Source: Flavobacteriales bacterium (GTDB lineage Bacteria > Bacteroidota > Bacteroidia > Flavobacteriales > Flavobacteriaceae). Taken from it: a DNA stretch of 64,000 bases. The notes beneath the pieces are model-generated. The model was not told where the DNA came from and did no database searches. It saw only the letters and a list, made by a program, of their open reading frames with translations. The stretch is from contig JAFLBS010000004.1 in NCBI GenBank assembly GCA_017303755.1, forward strand, positions 124,001 through 188,000, written 5' to 3'. Of the stretch, positions 33,385-41,865 are shown piece after piece. The position numbers were made by a program, and so were the translations under genes. Numbering within the stretch: the stretch's first letter is position 1; each line of letters starts with the position of its first letter.

Positions 33385-34289
33385 TATTTTATGATGTCTT
33401 GCAGTGCTTTTTCGGGAGTGTCGAATTGAAAGTGAAACCCAAGTGAAGTCGCTCTTTTGGGAAGGATATTTTTGTTTGAAAAGAGTAAAATATGCATTTC
33501 TCCCAAAATTAATTTCATTACAAATTGAGGAATATTGGGTAAAAATAGCGGTCGTTTTAAGCGTTTAGCAATCAATTTTGTTAAATCTTGATTGTTTATT
33601 GAATTGGGTGCTACTGCGTTGATGATTCCTTCTGTTTTGCTTTGAATTACCCAATAATACAACTGAGCAACATCAGATAGGTGAATCCACGATTGCATTT
33701 GTGTTCCCGATCCAAAACCCGAGCCCACGTACATTTTTATGGGTTTTATCATTTCAAGTAACGCTCCACCTTTTTCTGAGAATACTACTCCGGTTCGAAG
33801 TTTGGTTACCTTTATATTGAGTAGTTGAAATTGATCGGCACTTTCCTCCCATTTGACAACAACATTACCGAGGAATGAATTGTCAATTTCTTTTGAAAAT
33901 TCGTCGTATACTGCTGAATCACTATCAGGATAAATGGCCGTTCCGGATGCTGATATAAAATGTTTGACTTGATTTTGGGTTTTCTTAACCAAATTGAATA
34001 ATAAGTTGGCAGATAAAACACGGCTTTCGATTAATTCTTGTTTGTAGGAGTTCGTCCAGCGTTTTGAAATGGATGCGCCAGCAAGATGCACAATTGTATC
34101 TACACCTTCGATGCAATTTTCGTCGATTTTACCTTCGGCTGGATTCCAATAAAATCCGTGATAATTAGAAGTATTCTTTATTTTTTGAGTTGAAGTAGTC
34201 AAATAGTGAACCGTTTGATTGTTTTGCAAAAGCAAATCGACCAATTCTTTACCAATTAAACCCGTAGCGCCTGTGATTAGAATTTTCAT
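33384..34289 (-). CDS. TIGR01777-family NAD-dependent epimerase-like protein
   Basis: 301 residues from MKILITGATG (the ATG at 34289; the frame begins two codons earlier). The Rossmann nucleotide site TGATGLIGKELVDLL lies at the N-terminus. VDTIVHLAGASI and GTAIYPDS mark the family (SDR39U1/YfcH). The C-terminal DUF1731-like segment has GEMHILLFSNKNILPKRATSLGF-type sequence. Substrate unknown; found widely in Bacteroidota. A TATCTTTG box (34308-34315) gives a ~12-nt leader. Confidence 0.88.
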   Translation of the reverse strand: MKILITGATGLIGKELVDLLLQNNQTVHYLTTSTQKIKNTSNYHGFYWNPAEGKIDENCIEGVDTIVHLAGASISKRWTNSYKQELIESRVLSANLLFNLVKKTQNQVKHFISASGTAIYPDSDSAVYDEFSKEIDNSFLGNVVVKWEESADQFQLLNIKVTKLRTGVVFSEKGGALLEMIKPIKMYVGSGFGSGTQMQSWIHLSDVAQLYYWVIQSKTEGIINAVAPNSINNQDLTKLIAKRLKRPLFLPNIPQFVMKLILGEMHILLFSNKNILPKRATSLGFHFQFDTPEKALQDIIK

Positions 34290-34307
34290 TATCAACTAAA
34301 TTGTACA

Positions 34308-34315
34308 CAAAGATA
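34308..34315 (-). promoter_or_regulatory. TATCTTTG -7 box of the TIGR01777 gene
   Basis: CAAAGATA on the plus strand, 19 bp from the ATG at 34289, supporting that start. Confidence 0.5.
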
Positions 34316-34365
34316 AAACCTTGCATTTAAAACAAATTGTTAATTGTATTGGGTTTAACTTTTGT

Positions 34366-34824
34366 TTACGTAGTTTTTAACTTTACGGTCCATTCAAAAT
34401 CGAATACTGAAACCTGATCACCTTTTTCATCGGTTCCGATGGATTGCATCCAAACTGTTTGACCTTCACCAGTAGCTATGGTTTTTTGAATGGCTTCTTC
34501 GGATAAATTTCCGTCATTGCACGTAAACGTGATTCTGCCTGTTGCTTTTTTGGTGAATGTCGCTTTGTTGTTAGCGACTAACATGGAAACGTTTTTACCA
34601 CTACTTTTTATTTGTGATACAACCAAAGCACCAGTGGAAAGCTCCGCTGCCATGGCTTGAACGGCAAAATACATGGAGTTAAACGGATTTTGATTGAACC
34701 ATTTGTGTTTGACTTTGGTTACACAATTGGTATTAGAAATGGACTGAACTCGAACTCCACACCAAAATGCAGAAGGCAATTTAAAAAACAGGAACGTATT
34801 TAATTTAGAAGGTGTAAGCGTCAT
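34366..34824 (-). CDS. DUF4442/hotdog-fold thioesterase-like protein
   Basis: 152 residues with a hotdog-type layout: KLPSAFWCGVRVQSI, KHKWFNQNPFNSMYFAVQAM as the central helix, GALVVSQIKSSG, then strands ending VFDFEWTVKLK. This matches DUF4442 (PaaI-related) proteins of ~150 residues, suspected acyl-CoA thioesterases. The catalytic identity is not established. Confidence 0.75.
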   Translation of the reverse strand: MTLTPSKLNTFLFFKLPSAFWCGVRVQSISNTNCVTKVKHKWFNQNPFNSMYFAVQAMAAELSTGALVVSQIKSSGKNVSMLVANNKATFTKKATGRITFTCNDGNLSEEAIQKTIATGEGQTVWMQSIGTDEKGDQVSVFDFEWTVKLKTT

Positions 34825-34917
34825 GAAGTCTTGATTTTGTTGTAAATATAGTAAAATATATAGGTTCTTTTACGATTTTACAAATGTTAAATAAATGTTA
34901 ATATTTAGTACTTTGTA

Positions 34918-34949
34918 TTGCAAGGTATCTTTTTTTAGCCTTATCTTTG
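34918..34949 (+). promoter_or_regulatory. promoter of the DUF4870-PadR-PspC-GIN cluster
   Basis: TTG (34918-34920) and TATCTTTG (34942-34949) are 21 bp apart, close to the flavobacterial consensus. The predicted leader to 35047 is about 90 nt. Confidence 0.6.
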
Positions 34950-35046
34950 TATAAGAAATTAATAGCTTATCTATAGTATTGTTAGTTTCGGAGTTTTAAT
35001 CATCAATCAACACTGTTGTAAAAAACAGAACTTAAATCAAATCAAA

Positions 35047-35502
35047 ATGAGCACAACCAACGAACGAAACGTTTCAACGGCAATTCACCTGAGTACTTTA
35101 ACTCAGTACTTTATTCCGTTTGGGAATTACATTTTTCCAATCATTATTTGGAGTTCTAAGAAAAAGGACTCTGAGTTCATTGACTCGAATGGGAAACAGG
35201 TTTTGAACTTTCAATTGAGTATGTTATTGTACTCTCTTATATTATGTTTAATTGCAATTCCGATCATCATTTATGCTGTTTTAAGAAATGTAACATGGAA
35301 TGATTTAATAAACGATAATCATCATCATTTTAATGAAATGACTATTGGACAATCAACTGGTTTCATTACGTTGGCATTATGTGCAGCAGCAGTATTTGGA
35401 TTCTTAAAAATCATGGAATTCATATTAATCATTTATGCTTCGGTAAAAGCTTCCAATGGTGAACTTTACAAATATCCATTAACAATACCATTCTTTAAAT
35501 AA
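35047..35502 (+). CDS. DUF4870 membrane protein
   Basis: 151 residues with about 3-4 transmembrane helices (STLTQYFIPFGNYIFPIIIW; MLLYSLILCLIAIPIIIYAV; GFITLALCAAAVFGFLKIME). The pattern SKKKDSEFIDSNGKQVLNFQ is diagnostic of DUF4870/TIC20-like small membrane proteins. Function unknown. It precedes the PadR-PspC operon in the arrangement usual for flavobacteria. Confidence 0.85.
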   Translation: MSTTNERNVSTAIHLSTLTQYFIPFGNYIFPIIIWSSKKKDSEFIDSNGKQVLNFQLSMLLYSLILCLIAIPIIIYAVLRNVTWNDLINDNHHHFNEMTIGQSTGFITLALCAAAVFGFLKIMEFILIIYASVKASNGELYKYPLTIPFFK

Positions 35503-35575
35503 AATCATCAACAATCAATCATCAACAATCATCAATCAAAAATGAACCGTTTAATTAAAAAACAAAAATCGAATC

Positions 35576-35914
35576 ATGAACATTGAAAACACAAAAGCCC
35601 AGATGCGCAAAGGTGTTTTAGAATTCTGTATCTTATCAGTCTTAAGAGACAACGAAGCATATACTTCTGAAATATTAGACACCTTAAAAAACGCTAAATT
35701 GCTTGTAGTAGAAGGAACCGTTTATCCGCTACTGACACGACTAAAAAACGACGGATTATTAAATTACCGTTGGGAAGAATCGACATCGGGACCACCACGT
35801 AAATATTATGGTTTAACCGAATTAGGAAAAACATTTTTAACTGAATTAAATGGCACTTGGACCGAGTTGTCAGACGCCGTGAACATCATAACCAATCAAA
35901 AACAAAAATCATGA
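35576..35914 (+). CDS. PadR-family transcriptional regulator
   Basis: 112 residues. A PadR winged helix-turn-helix (about 12-85: MRKGVLEFCILSVLRDNEAYT, LLVVEGTVYPLLTRLKNDGL, GPPRKYYGLTELGKTFL). The C-terminal dimerisation helix is short. PadR regulators repress nearby membrane-stress or efflux genes and respond to small molecules. It overlaps the PspC gene by 4 bp (ATGA), so it very likely controls that operon. Confidence 0.9.
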   Translation: MNIENTKAQMRKGVLEFCILSVLRDNEAYTSEILDTLKNAKLLVVEGTVYPLLTRLKNDGLLNYRWEESTSGPPRKYYGLTELGKTFLTELNGTWTELSDAVNIITNQKQKS

Positions 35915-37647
35915 ACAAAACAGTAAATATTAATATAGGTGGATTATTTTTTCATATCGATGAAGATGCATTCCAAAAATTATCAAGATACTTTGATGCA
36001 ATAAAACGTTCCCTTTCTAATTCGTCTGGTAAAGATGAAATTATGAAAGACATTGAAATGCGTGTAGCTGAATTGTTTACAGAAAGACAAAAAAGCGACA
36101 AACACGTTATCAATATTAAAGATGTTGATGAAGTAGTTACCGTTATGGGTCAACCCGAAGATTATCGAATTGACGATGATGCCGATGAAAAAACAGAGAC
36201 AAACTTTACAAATTCAACAGGAAAAAGAAAATTATACCGAGATCAAGATAAAGGTTTGATTGGTGGAGTTTGTACTGGTTTGGGTCATTACTTTGGAGTA
36301 GACGCCGTTTGGATTAAAATTGCATTCATTGTTTTGGTTTTAGCCGGATTTGGAACAGGTATTTTAGCCTACATTATTCTTTGGATTGTGACTCCAGCTG
36401 CTATTACAACTACAGAAAAATTAGAAATGACTGGCGAACCCGTTAATATTTCTAATATTGAAAGAAAAGTAAGAGAAGAATTTGAAAACGTTTCTAGCCG
36501 ATTGAAAAATGCTGACTTTGATAAAATGGGAAACCAAATTCGCTCAACAACTGAAAGTGCTGGTAACAAAATTGGTGATGTTTTAACTTCAATTTTCGGA
36601 GCTTTTGCTAAAGTTTTAGGAGCGTTAATCATGGTTTTTTCAGCGATTTCATTGTTTGGAATATGCATCGCTGCTGTAGTTTTAATGTTTTCATCCTCAT
36701 TGCCAGAAAACACTATTTTCAATCATTTCTCAACACCAATAGGTTTTGAAACTCCACTCTGGATACAAGGATTATTGTTCTTATTTGCCTTTGGAATTCC
36801 GATGTTTTTCATACTCTATTTGGGCTTAAAATTGTTAATCACCAACTTGAAATCAATTGGAAGTATTGTCAAATACGGTTTGTTAGCCATTTGGGTGGTA
36901 GCCGTTGGAATACTAATTTCATTGGGACTTAAAGAATTTGGACAAATTGCTCACGACGGGAAAGTAGTGAAAAAAGAAATCATCAACATCAATCCAACGG
37001 ATACATTATTTGTAAAATTTAAAAACAACGACTTTTACTCTAAAAATGTAAACGAACACGATGATTTTAGGTTAACACAAGATGAAGCTGGCAATCCGAT
37101 TATTTATTCTAATGATGTACGTCTTGAAGTTATGATTACTGATGAACCAATGCCTTATTTACAAATTGAAAAACTAGCGCATGGAAAATCTGGCGCAGAA
37201 GCCAAACAACGTGCTGAGAAAATCAAATACAGTTACAAAATTGAAGGCAATAAAATCATCTTAGACAATTACCTTTTAACTGAAATCAGACAAAAATTCA
37301 GAGAGCAAAATGTAGAAGTTTATTTGTATGTGCCAAAAGGAACTTTATTGAAAGCCGATAGTAGTGTAGAAAACTTTGATTATTCTGACGACGATGTGTT
37401 CAACTTACACCACAGCGGAGAATACACCTATAAAGTAGCTGATTCTCAAGTAAAATGTTTAAATTGCCCTGTAGATGAAAACGAGCACGGCGATATTGAA
37501 ACTGAAGAAATCAATTTGATTGAAGAAACTGATAGCTCAAAAACCATTTCCATCAAAGTAAACGGAAAAGAGGTACAACAAATCAAAACGGGTAAATCAA
37601 GTTTAGAATACAGCGATAAAGAAGGTAAAATCATTAAAATTAATTAA
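35911..37647 (+). CDS. PspC-domain membrane protein
   Basis: 578 residues from the ATG that overlaps the PadR stop (35911). An N-terminal soluble part (MNKTVNINIGGLFFHIDEDA) matches the flavobacterial PspC family. The PspC domain (about 105-175) has KLYRDQDKGLIGGVCTGLGHYFGVD. Several transmembrane helices follow (about 125-355), then a beta-rich C-terminal region (about 370-578) that resembles a GIN-type fold. Likely an envelope-stress or regulatory membrane protein. It is followed 2 bp later by a GIN lipoprotein. Confidence 0.88.
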   Translation: MNKTVNINIGGLFFHIDEDAFQKLSRYFDAIKRSLSNSSGKDEIMKDIEMRVAELFTERQKSDKHVINIKDVDEVVTVMGQPEDYRIDDDADEKTETNFTNSTGKRKLYRDQDKGLIGGVCTGLGHYFGVDAVWIKIAFIVLVLAGFGTGILAYIILWIVTPAAITTTEKLEMTGEPVNISNIERKVREEFENVSSRLKNADFDKMGNQIRSTTESAGNKIGDVLTSIFGAFAKVLGALIMVFSAISLFGICIAAVVLMFSSSLPENTIFNHFSTPIGFETPLWIQGLLFLFAFGIPMFFILYLGLKLLITNLKSIGSIVKYGLLAIWVVAVGILISLGLKEFGQIAHDGKVVKKEIININPTDTLFVKFKNNDFYSKNVNEHDDFRLTQDEAGNPIIYSNDVRLEVMITDEPMPYLQIEKLAHGKSGAEAKQRAEKIKYSYKIEGNKIILDNYLLTEIRQKFREQNVEVYLYVPKGTLLKADSSVENFDYSDDDVFNLHHSGEYTYKVADSQVKCLNCPVDENEHGDIETEEINLIEETDSSKTISIKVNGKEVQQIKTGKSSLEYSDKEGKIIKIN

Positions 37648-37649
37648 TC

Positions 37650-38390
37650 ATGATAAAAATTATTGCCATTTGTACCAAAGTAGTTGTAAGCATAATTACT
37701 GCTTTACTCCTAACCTCATGTAAATACAATGTTGATTTAGGAAACGGAATTGACGGAAACGGTAATGTAAAAACCGAAATACGAACCATTACTGAAAAAT
37801 TCGATAAAATAAATTCCAACAGAGGAATTGAAGTCATTGTTGAACAAGACTCTACTGCTGAAGTTAAGGTGGAAGCCGATGAAAATCTGCTCAAACACAT
37901 CACAACAAAAGTAGAAAACGGAACCTTGGTTGTCTCTTCAGATGAAAATATTGATTCCGCCGAAAAAATGATTGTCCACGTTAAAACAGCAAAAATTAAC
38001 GGATTGGAAGCGACAAGTGGTTCAAGTATCGCAACTAAATCAACAATTAAAGGAACTTCAATTCAAGTAAAAACAAGTAGCGGAAGCGAAATCAAAGCTT
38101 CGGTTGAATACGATAAAGTAGTGACTGAATCAACCAGCGGAAGTACTCTTACTATTTCTGGGAAAGCGCTCAATGTCACAACTGCAACATCCAGCGGAAG
38201 CACGACCAATGCAGGTGATTTATTGGCTAATGAAGTTGTTTCTGAAGCCACCAGCGGAAGCTCAACGGATGTTCATGCATTAGTCAAATTAAATGCAAAA
38301 GCCTCAAGCGGAAGTTCTATTGATTACAATGGTAATCCAAAAGTAGTCGAGAAAGAAGAATCATCTGGCGGAAGCGTTTCTAAAAATTAA
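37650..38390 (+). CDS. GIN-domain (DUF2807) lipoprotein
   Basis: 246 residues. Lipoprotein signal ending LLLTSC (Cys about 25). The body is a GIN/DUF2807 beta-helix, with repeated SGSS-type rungs (TSGSSIATKS, TSSGSEIKA, TSGSTLTIS, SSGSTTNAG, TSGSSTDVH, SSGSSIDY). The rungs give a repeating AGCGGAAG DNA word in the gene. It is probably a periplasmic or surface beta-solenoid, function unknown. Last gene of the PadR-PspC operon; a terminator follows. Confidence 0.88.
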   Translation: MIKIIAICTKVVVSIITALLLTSCKYNVDLGNGIDGNGNVKTEIRTITEKFDKINSNRGIEVIVEQDSTAEVKVEADENLLKHITTKVENGTLVVSSDENIDSAEKMIVHVKTAKINGLEATSGSSIATKSTIKGTSIQVKTSSGSEIKASVEYDKVVTESTSGSTLTISGKALNVTTATSSGSTTNAGDLLANEVVSEATSGSSTDVHALVKLNAKASSGSSIDYNGNPKVVEKEESSGGSVSKN

Positions 38391-38395
38391 ATACA

Positions 38396-38427
38396 AACAT
38401 CTCAATGCAAATTGGGATGTTTTTTTT
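38396..38427 (+). terminator. intrinsic terminator after the GIN lipoprotein gene
   Basis: ACATCTCAA-TGCA-AATTGGGATGT stem (one G-U) followed by eight T. Confidence 0.8.
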
Positions 38428-38461
38428 GGAACGAGTGGTTTGGGCATTCTTGTAATCGCAA

Positions 38462-38539
38462 TTCCCGCTTTCCTTTACAATAACCTTTGTCAAAGTTTGA
38501 AGCTTTGACAAAGGTTATTTTCTCTCCAATCGGGGTTAG
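38462..38539 (-). repeat. R1 dispersed hairpin repeat, copy D
   Basis: On the minus strand it begins TAACCCCGATTGGAGA and ends GTAAAGGAAAGCGGGA. The interior is a perfect 17-bp hairpin (AATAACCTTTGTCAAAG and its complement around TTTGAAG). Same ends, different cargo hairpin from the other copies. Confidence 0.8.
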
Positions 38540-38587
38540 AATGGCAAACTATTTGATAAGAGTTACGAAGTTTAAACCAATATTTGT

Positions 38588-38595
38588 TAAATTTG
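38588..38595 (+). promoter_or_regulatory. TAAATTTG -7 box of the second GIN gene
   Basis: Perfect TAnnTTTG match 32 bp upstream of the ATG at 38620. It supports that start rather than the in-frame ATG at 38584, which would lie upstream of the transcript start. Confidence 0.55.
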
Positions 38596-38619
38596 CACCA
38601 TAATTCCAATGTTTTAAAA

Positions 38620-39456
38620 ATGAAAAAATCCCTTTTCCTAATTGCCTTACTCATTACCTCTACAGTATCATTTTCACAAAAAAAAGAAAAAGTAAAAGGT
38701 TCTAAAATTGTAACTATCGAGCGCAAGCAAATCGAATCGTTTGACGCCTTGGAAGTTTCCGATAATTTGGAAATCTTTTTGGTCAAAGGTTCGGAAAATT
38801 CTATTGAAGTTGAAGCCGACGATAACTTACACCAAGCCATTGATATTGTTTTAAACGGAAGTACGTTGCGCCTTTCTACACTAAAAGACATCACATCCTA
38901 CAAAAAACTAAGTTTAAGAGTCACGTATACCGATACTTTCAGAAGTATTTATGCAAAAAACGAATCGCAAATCACTGCTTTATCTGATTTAGAATTAGAA
39001 AACATTACCTTGAAATGCATTGATTATTCGAAAGCGTTCATCAATGCTAAAACGACCAACTTTGAAATGCAATGCGACGATAAAAGCAAAGTAGAACTGA
39101 ATTTAAAATCGCAAAAAACGACCATCAGCTTGTCTAAAAACTCCAATTTAAAAGCATTGATTACTTCAACCGATTTGATTTTTGATATGTACCAAAAAAG
39201 TGCAGCAACTATTGAAGGAGATATAGAAAACATGAAGTTACGTTTGGATAACAACGCCAATTTTACTGGAAGTAAATTAGCAACAAATATAGCAGAAGTA
39301 ACTACAGAAGCCTATACTAACGCGGCAGTTAATGTAAAAAACACGCTGACTTTGAGCGCGTCAGCCAAATCGGAAGTTGAATTGTATGGTGATCAGAAAA
39401 TCATCATTACACGCTTTGAAGACAGTGCGGTTTTAAAGAAAAAGCCAACAAAATAA
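38620..39456 (+). CDS. secreted GIN-domain (DUF2807) protein
   Basis: 278 residues from MKKSLFLIALLITSTVSFSQ, a clean signal peptide. The mature part is a DUF2807 beta-helix (ESFDALEVSDNLEIFLVKGS, SIEVEADDNLHQAIDIVLNG, LRVTYTDTFRSIYAKN). It has no lipobox, unlike the copy at 37650. Function unknown. It has its own promoter and a terminator, so it is a separate unit from the PspC operon although related in content. Confidence 0.85.
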   Translation: MKKSLFLIALLITSTVSFSQKKEKVKGSKIVTIERKQIESFDALEVSDNLEIFLVKGSENSIEVEADDNLHQAIDIVLNGSTLRLSTLKDITSYKKLSLRVTYTDTFRSIYAKNESQITALSDLELENITLKCIDYSKAFINAKTTNFEMQCDDKSKVELNLKSQKTTISLSKNSNLKALITSTDLIFDMYQKSAATIEGDIENMKLRLDNNANFTGSKLATNIAEVTTEAYTNAAVNVKNTLTLSASAKSEVELYGDQKIIITRFEDSAVLKKKPTK

Positions 39457-39462
39457 AAAATG

Positions 39463-39491
39463 AAAATCCCGATTTATAGTCGGGATTTTTA
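39463..39491 (+). terminator. intrinsic terminator after the second GIN gene
   Basis: AAAATCCCGA / TCGGGATTTT stem followed by a T-rich stretch. Confidence 0.8.
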
Positions 39492-39520
39492 TTTATTTAA
39501 ATGATCTAATTCAAACAATA

Positions 39521-39750
39521 GCGGATTGCATATCCTAAATGGGTTTGTTGCTCGACAAAAGCAACTCCGCTTCGCTTTGTTGCCTTTTTTTATGCCCAAA
39601 ATTTCACCTTGAAAGTAAACTTTCGATAAGTATATGGCAGGATTACATATCCTGATTTGGGTTTGTTGCTCGACAAAAGCAACTCCGCTTCGCTTTGTTG
39701 CCTTTTTTTATGCTCAAAACTTTTACCTTGAAAGTAAAACTTTCGGTAAA
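39521..39750. repeat. tandem ~115-bp repeat next to tRNA-Pro
   Basis: Two copies (about 39521-39629 and 39639-39750). Both contain a GGATT-CATATCC palindrome, GGGTTTGTTGCTCGACAAAA, a GCAAC...GTTGC hairpin built on CTCCGCTTCGCTTTG, and ACCTTGAAAGTAAA. Identity is highest in the central 50 bp. It fills most of the 565-bp gap between the GIN gene and trxB, together with the tRNA and terminators. Confidence 0.85.
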
Positions 39751-39766
39751 ATTTTGAGCATAAAAA

Positions 39767-39793
39767 AAGCCGAACAATTGTTCGGCTTTTATC
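39767..39793 (-). terminator. terminator of the tRNA-Pro gene
   Basis: AAAAGCCGAACAATTGTTCGGCTTTT palindrome; on the minus strand it follows the tRNA 3' end and is trailed by a T-run. Confidence 0.85.
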
Positions 39794-39796
39794 GGT

Positions 39797-39870
39797 CGGG
39801 GTGGCAGGATTCGAACCTGCGGCCTCCTGCTCCCAAAGCAGGCGCGATAACCGGGCTACGCTACACCCCG
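39797..39870 (-). tRNA. tRNA-Pro (anticodon UGG)
   Basis: 74 nt. Acceptor arms CGGGGTG and CACCCCG pair fully. The anticodon arm reads CCTGC-TTTGGGA-GCAGG with anticodon TGG (reads CCN proline codons). The T arm is GCAGG-TTCGAAT-CCTGC. CCA is not encoded, as is usual in this phylum. Confidence 0.97.
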
Positions 39871-39991
39871 AATTCGAGTGCAAATATAAAACTAAATATT
39901 AGTTCTCAAAATGTTTTGAACTAATAATTCATATTTATTAACAAATAGTTTTTTCTAATCTGTTTGATAGGAATTTATTTTAATAAAAATA

Positions 39992-39999
39992 TACCTTTG
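39992..39999 (+). promoter_or_regulatory. TACCTTTG -7 box of trxB
   Basis: TAnnTTTG match 24 bp upstream of the trxB ATG. A TTTG at 39963-39966 is a possible -33 box but with longer spacing (25 bp) than usual. Confidence 0.5.
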
Positions 40000-40022
40000 C
40001 ATCACTAAAAAACAAACGAACT

Positions 40023-40970
40023 ATGTCTGATACTATAGAAAAAGTAAAATGTTTAATAATAGGTTCTGGTCCTGCGGGATATACTGCAGCAATTTATGCC
40101 GCTAGAGCTAATATGAATCCGGTTTTATACCAAGGAACACAACCTGGCGGACAATTAACTACAACAAATGAAGTAGAAAACTGGCCTGGAAATCCAGAAG
40201 GAATCACTGGTCCACAAATGATGATCGGCATTGAAGAACAAGCAAAGCGATTTGGGACTGATGTTAGAGATGGTTGGGTGACCAAAGTAGATTTTTCAGG
40301 AGATATTCACAAAGTTTGGGTAAATGATACTAAAGAAATTCACTGTGAAACAGTTATTATTTCTACTGGTGCTTCTGCGAAGTATTTAGGATTACCTTCA
40401 GAGCAACATTATTTGAATATGGGCGGCGGTGTTTCGGCTTGTGCCGTTTGCGACGGATTTTTCTACCGCAACCAAGAAGTAGTGATTGTTGGAGCTGGAG
40501 ATTCGGCTTGTGAAGAAGCTCATTACTTATCCAAGTTGTGTACCAAAGTAACGATGTTGGTTCGTAGCGAGCAATTTAGAGCGTCTAAAATTATGGCGGA
40601 GCGCGTTCGTAAAACCGAAAATATTGAGATTTTATTGAACACTGAAACCGATGAAGTACTGGGCGACGGACAAGTAGTAACGGCTGTCCGCGTAAAAAAT
40701 AGAGTAACTGGCGAATTGAAAGAAATTCCAGCTACAGGTTTCTTCGTGGCCATTGGACACAAACCCAACACTGATATTTTCAAAGACTACTTGACTTTAG
40801 ACGAAACAGGTTATATTGTGAATGTTCCGGGAACAGCTAAAACTAATGTTCCAGGTGTATTTGTTGGTGGTGATGCTGCTGATCATGTATATCGACAAGC
40901 GATTACTGCTGCTGGAACAGGTTGTATGGCCGCTTTGGACGCTGAGCGTTATTTAGCGAGCAAAGAATAG
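40023..40970 (+). CDS. trxB: thioredoxin-disulfide reductase
   Basis: 315 residues, full length. FAD site GSGPAGYTAAIYAARANM, redox-active CAVCDG (about 138-143), NADP site VGAGDSACEEAHYLS and second FAD motif VPGVFVGGDAADHVYRQAITAAGTG. It reduces thioredoxin with NADPH in the cytoplasm. Monocistronic, followed by the first of two long direct repeats carrying a terminator. Confidence 0.97.
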   Translation: MSDTIEKVKCLIIGSGPAGYTAAIYAARANMNPVLYQGTQPGGQLTTTNEVENWPGNPEGITGPQMMIGIEEQAKRFGTDVRDGWVTKVDFSGDIHKVWVNDTKEIHCETVIISTGASAKYLGLPSEQHYLNMGGGVSACAVCDGFFYRNQEVVIVGAGDSACEEAHYLSKLCTKVTMLVRSEQFRASKIMAERVRKTENIEILLNTETDEVLGDGQVVTAVRVKNRVTGELKEIPATGFFVAIGHKPNTDIFKDYLTLDETGYIVNVPGTAKTNVPGVFVGGDAADHVYRQAITAAGTGCMAALDAERYLASKE

Positions 40971-41028
40971 TTTTTTGCCACAAAGAGACTGAGTCGCGAA
41001 GTTTTTTTTGCCACAGATTTACATATAT

Positions 41029-41057
41029 AAGCCGTTCAATTATGAACGGCTTTTTTT
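41029..41057 (+). terminator. terminator of trxB (within direct repeat 1)
   Basis: 10-bp perfect stem AAGCCGTTCA / TGAACGGCTT with loop ATTA and a T7 tail. Confidence 0.85.
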
Positions 41058-41125
41058 ACATCTGGCAGGTTTTTGAAACAGGTTAGGTTTAACAATTGGT
41101 GTAAAAACTACAAAAAATTCTAATC

Positions 41126-41210
41126 TAGCCCCGATTGGAGCAAGTATCCTTTTTTAATTGTCATGGGTTTCAACCCGTGGTAATTAAAAAAGATACTGCG
41201 AAAAGCGGGA
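41126..41210 (+). repeat. R1 dispersed hairpin repeat, copy E
   Basis: TAGCCCCGATTGGAGCAAG at the left and GATACTGCGAAAAGCGGGA at the right. The inner stem is CCTTTTTTAATTGTCATGGGTT / AACCCGTGGTAATTAAAAAAG split around TCA. It pairs over about 25 bp. Confidence 0.9.
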
Positions 41211-41250
41211 CGAGTGTTCTACTAAAACACAATACTTGTGCTACAAAAAA

Positions 41251-41649
41251 TCAATCTTCTTTTAAAGTAATTACAGTTGTTTTTTCGAGGTTGAATTGGC
41301 CTTTTTTGAAAATTTCTCCTTCACAGATTTCGATTTCATAACGCCAAACACCTTTGAGCAAGTTGTATAAAGTTTCTTTTCCATTGTCGGAAATAATGAG
41401 CTCTTCTTGCAATTCGTTACCTTCATCGTCTTCATTAAACAATCGCAAAACAATTTTTTGCCCCAACTTGTTTTTAAATGTAATCTTTTTAACGTTTGTA
41501 GAATTGGCTTCGGGATCCATGTAAGCGGTTTTGACAAAAGCCAAGCCACCTAATAAAATTTCTCCTCCTTTAATTACGCGATCAAGGTCGGATTGCGCAT
41601 AACTCTGGCACTGCAAAAGCACCAACACTACTAGAACTACTACTTTCAT
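41251..41649 (-). CDS. small secreted protein, unknown
   Basis: 132 residues from MKVVVLVVLVLLQCQSYAQ (signal peptide; the frame extends 44 codons upstream but that part is not protein-like). The mature region is strand-rich and acidic (KKITFKNKLGQKIVLRLFNE, WRYEIEICEGEIFKKGQFNL, TTVITLKED). It could be a small beta-sandwich. No function recognised. Divergent from the XRE regulator, and both lie between long direct repeats. Confidence 0.65.
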   Translation of the reverse strand: MKVVVLVVLVLLQCQSYAQSDLDRVIKGGEILLGGLAFVKTAYMDPEANSTNVKKITFKNKLGQKIVLRLFNEDDEGNELQEELIISDNGKETLYNLLKGVWRYEIEICEGEIFKKGQFNLEKTTVITLKED

Positions 41650-41865
41650 TTTGATTGGTTTTAAGATTAAGTAGTGGTGATCCCATACTTGCTCTATTTT
41701 TAAATTAAAACCATAAAATTGAGAAAAAACAAGAGTTGTTATTAGTAAAAAAGGTGAATTCTTTAGTAAGTTATTACTCATTTAACATAAAAAACTACTA
41801 CGATTTATAAAATAATTTCACTTGTTTATCGTTTGCTTTAATACCATTTTAACACCAAACCAACT

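Larger units (their letters stand above)
40975..41247 (+). repeat. long direct repeat, copy 1 (contains R1 copy E and a terminator)
   Basis: Starts TTGCCACAAAGAGACTGAG, then a terminator hairpin AAGCCGTTCA...TGAACGGCTT (41029-41057), GGTGTAAAAACTACAAAAAA, and R1 copy E (41126-41210). It aligns over its whole length with 42266-42547 with scattered substitutions. It lies between trxB and the 132-residue secreted protein gene. Confidence 0.9.

Noticed and set aside
39635-39660. A TGGCAGGATT word beside tRNA-Pro that matches the tRNA 3' part, suggesting an attachment-site remnant
   Set aside because: The match is only ~10 bp and is better explained as one arm of the CAGGAT-TACAT-ATCCTG palindrome of the tandem repeat; no integrase gene is nearby.
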